Below are positions 32,285 to 34,504 of a stretch of 34,504 nt of DNA, piece by piece. The DNA comes from an uncultured Oscillospiraceae bacterium. GTDB taxonomy: Bacteria > Bacillota > Clostridia > Oscillospirales > Acutalibacteraceae. How positions within the stretch are numbered: the first letter of the stretch is position 1; the number at the start of each line of letters is the position of its first letter. The position numbers and the translations under genes are program-made. The stretch is from the NCBI GenBank assembly GCA_948471205.1, contig CAOKRT010000016.1, positions 1-34,504 on the forward strand. Reading direction: 5' to 3'. The notes under the pieces are model-generated. The model saw nothing but the letters and a program-made list of their open reading frames with translations, was not told the origin of the DNA and did not search any database.

Positions 32285-32818
32285 TTACATCTGAAATTTC
32301 TTTATGTATTCGTCAATACATTTTTCAATAATTTTTTCTGCCGCATCTCTGTTTTGTACTTCGGTAACAGAAGTGCTTTTGTCATTTTCAAGTGTTTTGT
32401 AAACCTCAAAGAAATGTTTTATTTCATCAAAACGGTGGCTTGGAAGCTGATCAATATTTTCATAGCAATTATAGTTTGGATCATTTACAGGCACAGCAAT
32501 GATTTTTTCGTCCTTTGCTCCGCCGTCTTCCATAATAAGCACACCTATCGGAACGCATTCCACAATGGTCATGGGCTGAATCTGCTCGCTGCAAAGCACA
32601 AGCACATCAAGCGGGTCATTGTCGCTTGCGTATGTTCTTGGAATAAAACCGTAATTGGCAGGATAGTGCGTGGATGTGAAAAGCACTCTGTCAAGCTTCA
32701 GCATACCGGTTTCCTTATCAAGTTCGTACTTGTTTTTGCCGCCTTTTGAAATTTCAATAACGGCATAAAATCTGTCTTTTTTTATTCTTTTCGGTGATAT
32801 ATTGTGCCATATATTCAT
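32285..32818 (-). CDS. ppa: Inorganic pyrophosphatase, family I
   Basis: This 177-residue soluble enzyme hydrolyses pyrophosphate to phosphate, pulling biosynthetic reactions forward. The active-site signature is DNDPLDVLVL after YPANYGFIPRTYAS. Other metal and substrate residues lie in EISKGGKNKYELDKETG and the AVPVNDPNY stretch. Many Firmicutes use the unrelated manganese family II enzyme, so a family I enzyme is a useful marker. The start ATG 32818 has GAGGAATTC upstream. A TATAAT box lies about 35-40 bases upstream on the minus strand, but I saw no good -35 box. Confidence 0.96.
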   Translation of the reverse strand: MNIWHNISPKRIKKDRFYAVIEISKGGKNKYELDKETGMLKLDRVLFTSTHYPANYGFIPRTYASDNDPLDVLVLCSEQIQPMTIVECVPIGVLIMEDGGAKDEKIIAVPVNDPNYNCYENIDQLPSHRFDEIKHFFEVYKTLENDKSTSVTEVQNRDAAEKIIEKCIDEYIKKFQM

Positions 32819-32878
32819 AGGAATTCCTCGCTTTCTTATATGATTTTATCATTATATCAAAATAAATACAAGAATTTG

Positions 32879-32907
32879 TTGAAACTTTAAATTTATTTTT
32901 ATATAAT
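32879..32907 (+). promoter_or_regulatory. azlCD promoter
   Basis: TTGAAA (32879-32884) and perfect TATAAT (32902-32907) are 17 bases apart. The leader is about 24 bases, too short for an RNA attenuator. Confidence 0.78.
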
Positions 32908-32937
32908 ATCTAAATAGTTTTTCTTTCAGAGGTAATT

Positions 32938-33642
32938 ATGAAAACAAATAAGGCGCAGACAATTAAATTTGCTTTGAAAAAATCATTGCCCGTTCTTTTC
33001 GGCTATCTGTTTCTCGGTTCTGCTTTCGGCATTATGCTTTATGAAGCAGGATATAATGTTTTATGGGCAATTTTAATTTCCGTTGTGGTTTATGCCGGTT
33101 CAGGGCAGTTTCTGCTGGTATCGCTTTTAAGCTCGGCCGCATCTCTGCCAACGGTTGCTTTTATGACGCTGTTTGTTAATTCCCGCCATATATTCTACGG
33201 TTTGTCTTATGTTGAAACGTTTAAAAAGGGCGGCTGGCGCTATCCTTTTATGATTTTTTCTTTAACGGATGAAACGTATTCCGTAAACACATCTATACAT
33301 ACAGTTCCCGAAAATGTTGATGAAGTGCGTGCCAGATATTTTATCGGGCTTTTTGATCATCTTTACTGGATTTTGGGTTCTGTTATCGGTTCTCTTGCGG
33401 GTCAGCTTATTCCGATAGATTTTACCGGTGTCGATTTTTCCATGACAGCGCTGTTTGTTGTTATTTATATTGATCAGATGCTGGAAGCAAAAAATAAATT
33501 TACAGGAATTATCGGAATTGTATGTGCAGTTTTGTGCCTTGTTATTTTCGGTGCGGATAATTTTCTTTTGCCTTCGCTTATTCTTACCGTTGCACTGCTT
33601 TCGGTAATGAAGCCGCTTATTCAGAAAAAGGAGGTAAACTGA
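32938..33642 (+). CDS. azlC: AzlC-family branched-chain amino acid exporter, large subunit
   Basis: The protein is 234 residues with about six membrane helices. The family-defining segments are LPVLFGYLFLGSAFGIMLYEAGYN, VYAGSGQFLLVSLL and VNSRHIFYGLSYVE, then LTDETYSV. AzlC works with the small AzlD protein to export leucine, isoleucine or valine and their toxic analogues such as azaleucine. The start ATG 32938 has AGAGGT upstream. azlD follows after 1 base. The branched-chain amino acid link matches ilvBN-leuCD in the same window, but the two are separate operons. Confidence 0.94.
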   Translation: MKTNKAQTIKFALKKSLPVLFGYLFLGSAFGIMLYEAGYNVLWAILISVVVYAGSGQFLLVSLLSSAASLPTVAFMTLFVNSRHIFYGLSYVETFKKGGWRYPFMIFSLTDETYSVNTSIHTVPENVDEVRARYFIGLFDHLYWILGSVIGSLAGQLIPIDFTGVDFSMTALFVVIYIDQMLEAKNKFTGIIGIVCAVLCLVIFGADNFLLPSLILTVALLSVMKPLIQKKEVN

Positions 33643-33643
33643 T

Positions 33644-33979
33644 ATGCCTCTTTCAAACACACAGGTTATTATTATGATTGCGCTTGCGGCGTTATGCACA
33701 TTTGCCACAAGAGTTGTTCCGTTTGTACTGTTCGGCGGAAAAAAGGGCGTTCCCAAATTTATTAAATATCTTGGTGATATTTTGCCCACGGCGATAATTG
33801 GCGTGCTTATCATATACTGCCTTTCTGATTTTACCAAAGGTGATATCAATATTATTGCACCAAAGCTGATTGGTGTTGCCGTAACAGCGGCAATGCATAT
33901 TTGGAAACACAATACGTTGCTGAGCATTGCGGCAGGTACAATAAGTTATATGCTTTTAATTCATTTTGTATTTGTTTAG
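33644..33979 (+). CDS. azlD: AzlD-family branched-chain amino acid exporter, small subunit
   Basis: This 111-residue membrane protein has about four helices. It opens VIIMIALAALCTFATRVVPFVLFGGKK, followed by PKFIKYLGDILPTAIIGVLIIYCL, both typical of AzlD. It is translated one base after azlC from ATG 33644, with AGGAGGT upstream, to make the two-component exporter. The C-terminal helix (LLSIAAGTISYMLLIHFVFV) ends at the stop. A terminator-like hairpin follows. Confidence 0.94.
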   Translation: MPLSNTQVIIMIALAALCTFATRVVPFVLFGGKKGVPKFIKYLGDILPTAIIGVLIIYCLSDFTKGDINIIAPKLIGVAVTAAMHIWKHNTLLSIAAGTISYMLLIHFVFV

Positions 33980-34003
33980 GTAATAATGTTCTATTTAATA
34001 AAA

Positions 34004-34050
34004 ACAGTGCTGATTTGCTTTTGTTACAAGTAGAAATCAGTGCTGTTTTT
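34004..34050 (+). terminator. Terminator after azlD
   Basis: ACAGTGCTGATTT (34004-34016) pairs with AAATCAGTGCTGT (34034-34046, two wobble pairs) across a 17-base loop and is followed by TTTTT. Confidence 0.75.
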
Positions 34051-34103
34051 CTATTATGTAAAAGCATTTTGACAGAAAAAACGGGTATGACAAAGCCTTT
34101 TGA

Positions 34104-34132
34104 TAGACAAAAAAGATAAGAAGCGATATAAT
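34104..34132 (+). promoter_or_regulatory. Promoter remnant of the XRE regulator
   Basis: TAGACA (34104-34109) and perfect TATAAT (34127-34132) are 17 bases apart, about 25 bases before the AGGGGAGGG ribosome binding site. The promoter looks functional although the gene behind it is broken. Confidence 0.65.
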
Positions 34133-34157
34133 ACGAACGGAAGGGGAGGGATGCTTT

Positions 34158-34422
34158 ACGGATATTGGAGTTAAAATTAAAGCTGCACGCGTTAAAGCCG
34201 AACTTACGCAGGAGCAGGCAGACCATATCTAACTGGGAAACCGAAAAAACATATCCTGATATTATCAGTGTCGTAAAAATGAGCGATTTATATAATGTCA
34301 GCCTTGATCTTCTTTTAAAGGGTGAATCTGCTGTATCAATGCTCATATACGGTAAAGAAGCAAACAACCGAAAACAAGAGATAGACCGCCAGCACCACAC
34401 TATTCCGAATCAAAGAAGCTAA
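34158..34422 (+). pseudogene. Decayed XRE-family (Cro/CI-type) regulator
   Basis: Two reading frames together give an XRE helix-turn-helix protein. Frame one from 34158 reads (T)DIGVKIKAARVKAELTQEQA, then hits a stop at 34228-34230. The shifted frame from about 34216 reads RQTISNWETEKTYPDI and continues SVVKMSDLYNVSLDLLLKGE. About eight residues expected between (the AEKLGVS-type recognition-helix start) are missing, so a frame-shifting deletion removed part of the DNA-binding motif. The expected start codon is ACG at 34158, correctly spaced from AGGGGAGGG, suggesting a second lesion (ATG to ACG). The tail after LLLKGE is not recognisable. No intact gene is seen from 34423 to 34504. Confidence 0.75.
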
Positions 34423-34504
34423 AGACCAAAAGACAAGCATTATGGAATTCCTCTTTCCTTTCTTTCATAAAATTTTATTATTAGACAAAATAGAACAATT
34501 TATC

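Noticed and set aside
32264-32749. 161-codon open frame on the plus strand opposite ppa
   Set aside because: It starts in the bidirectional terminator and mirrors the well-supported ppa gene; the composition is Phe/Ile/Cys-rich as in other shadow frames.
33852-34400. 182-codon minus-strand open frame across azlD and the XRE remnant
   Set aside because: It crosses a terminator and a promoter, has no ribosome binding site, and no family resemblance.

Overview
The window looks like a core chromosomal segment from an anaerobic, low-GC, spore-forming member of the Clostridia, most likely near the Ruminococcaceae/Oscillospiraceae. The supporting evidence is the sporulation genes (a SigH-like sigma factor and spoIIGA-sigE), a clostridial IspH-ribosomal protein S1 fusion, a ferredoxin-dependent 2-oxoacid oxidoreductase, CIRCE-controlled groESL, a T-box leader, and strong AGGAGG ribosome binding sites. 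I saw no phage, insertion sequence or CRISPR array. The species assignment is inference.

Layout. 1-2318 (minus strand): tRNA-Ser(UGA), a zinc-ribbon protein, a SigH-like sigma factor and the ATPase YchF. 2446-6962 (plus): a branched-chain amino acid operon ilvB-ilvN-leuC-leuD plus an unknown 135-residue gene. 7009-9335: a glycoside hydrolase family 2 enzyme overlapping a cyclophilin. 9477-11168: spoIIGA and sigE, behind a promoter with an unusually long spacer. 11169-12449 (minus): a DUF378 membrane protein and mannose-6-phosphate isomerase. 12502-19140: an ABC-F ATPase, a flavoprotein, cmk, plsC and the ispH-rpsA fusion. 19151-19763 (minus): a DUF4364-like regulator. 19812-24344: DUF1858 protein, trmK, nif3-like, rqcH, ispD and ispF, tightly packed. 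24413-26483: groES-groEL under a CIRCE operator. 26510-29902: a T-box riboswitch followed by a four-subunit 2-oxoacid:ferredoxin oxidoreductase. 29910-32283: a structured leader with its own terminator, then an ABC-2 exporter. 32285-32818 (minus): inorganic pyrophosphatase. 32879-34050: azlCD. 34104-34422: a decayed XRE regulator.

How the genes fit together. Acetolactate synthase, isopropylmalate dehydratase, the AzlCD branched-chain amino acid exporter and a tRNA-responsive oxidoreductase give the window a branched-chain amino acid theme. Three MEP-pathway enzymes (IspH, IspD, IspF) lie in two operons beside translation and ribosome quality-control genes (S1, ABC-F, TrmK, RqcH).

The most interesting items are regulatory RNAs. 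One is the T-box in front of an oxidoreductase, which suggests an amino-acid-biosynthetic (CO2-fixing) use of that enzyme. The second is an unassigned riboswitch-like leader in front of the ABC exporter. The third is a possible pseudoknot upstream of sigE. An ABC-F protein with a substituted Walker B aspartate and the internal start site inside ispH-rpsA also merit a second look. Functions were read by eye from the sequence; no database search was run.
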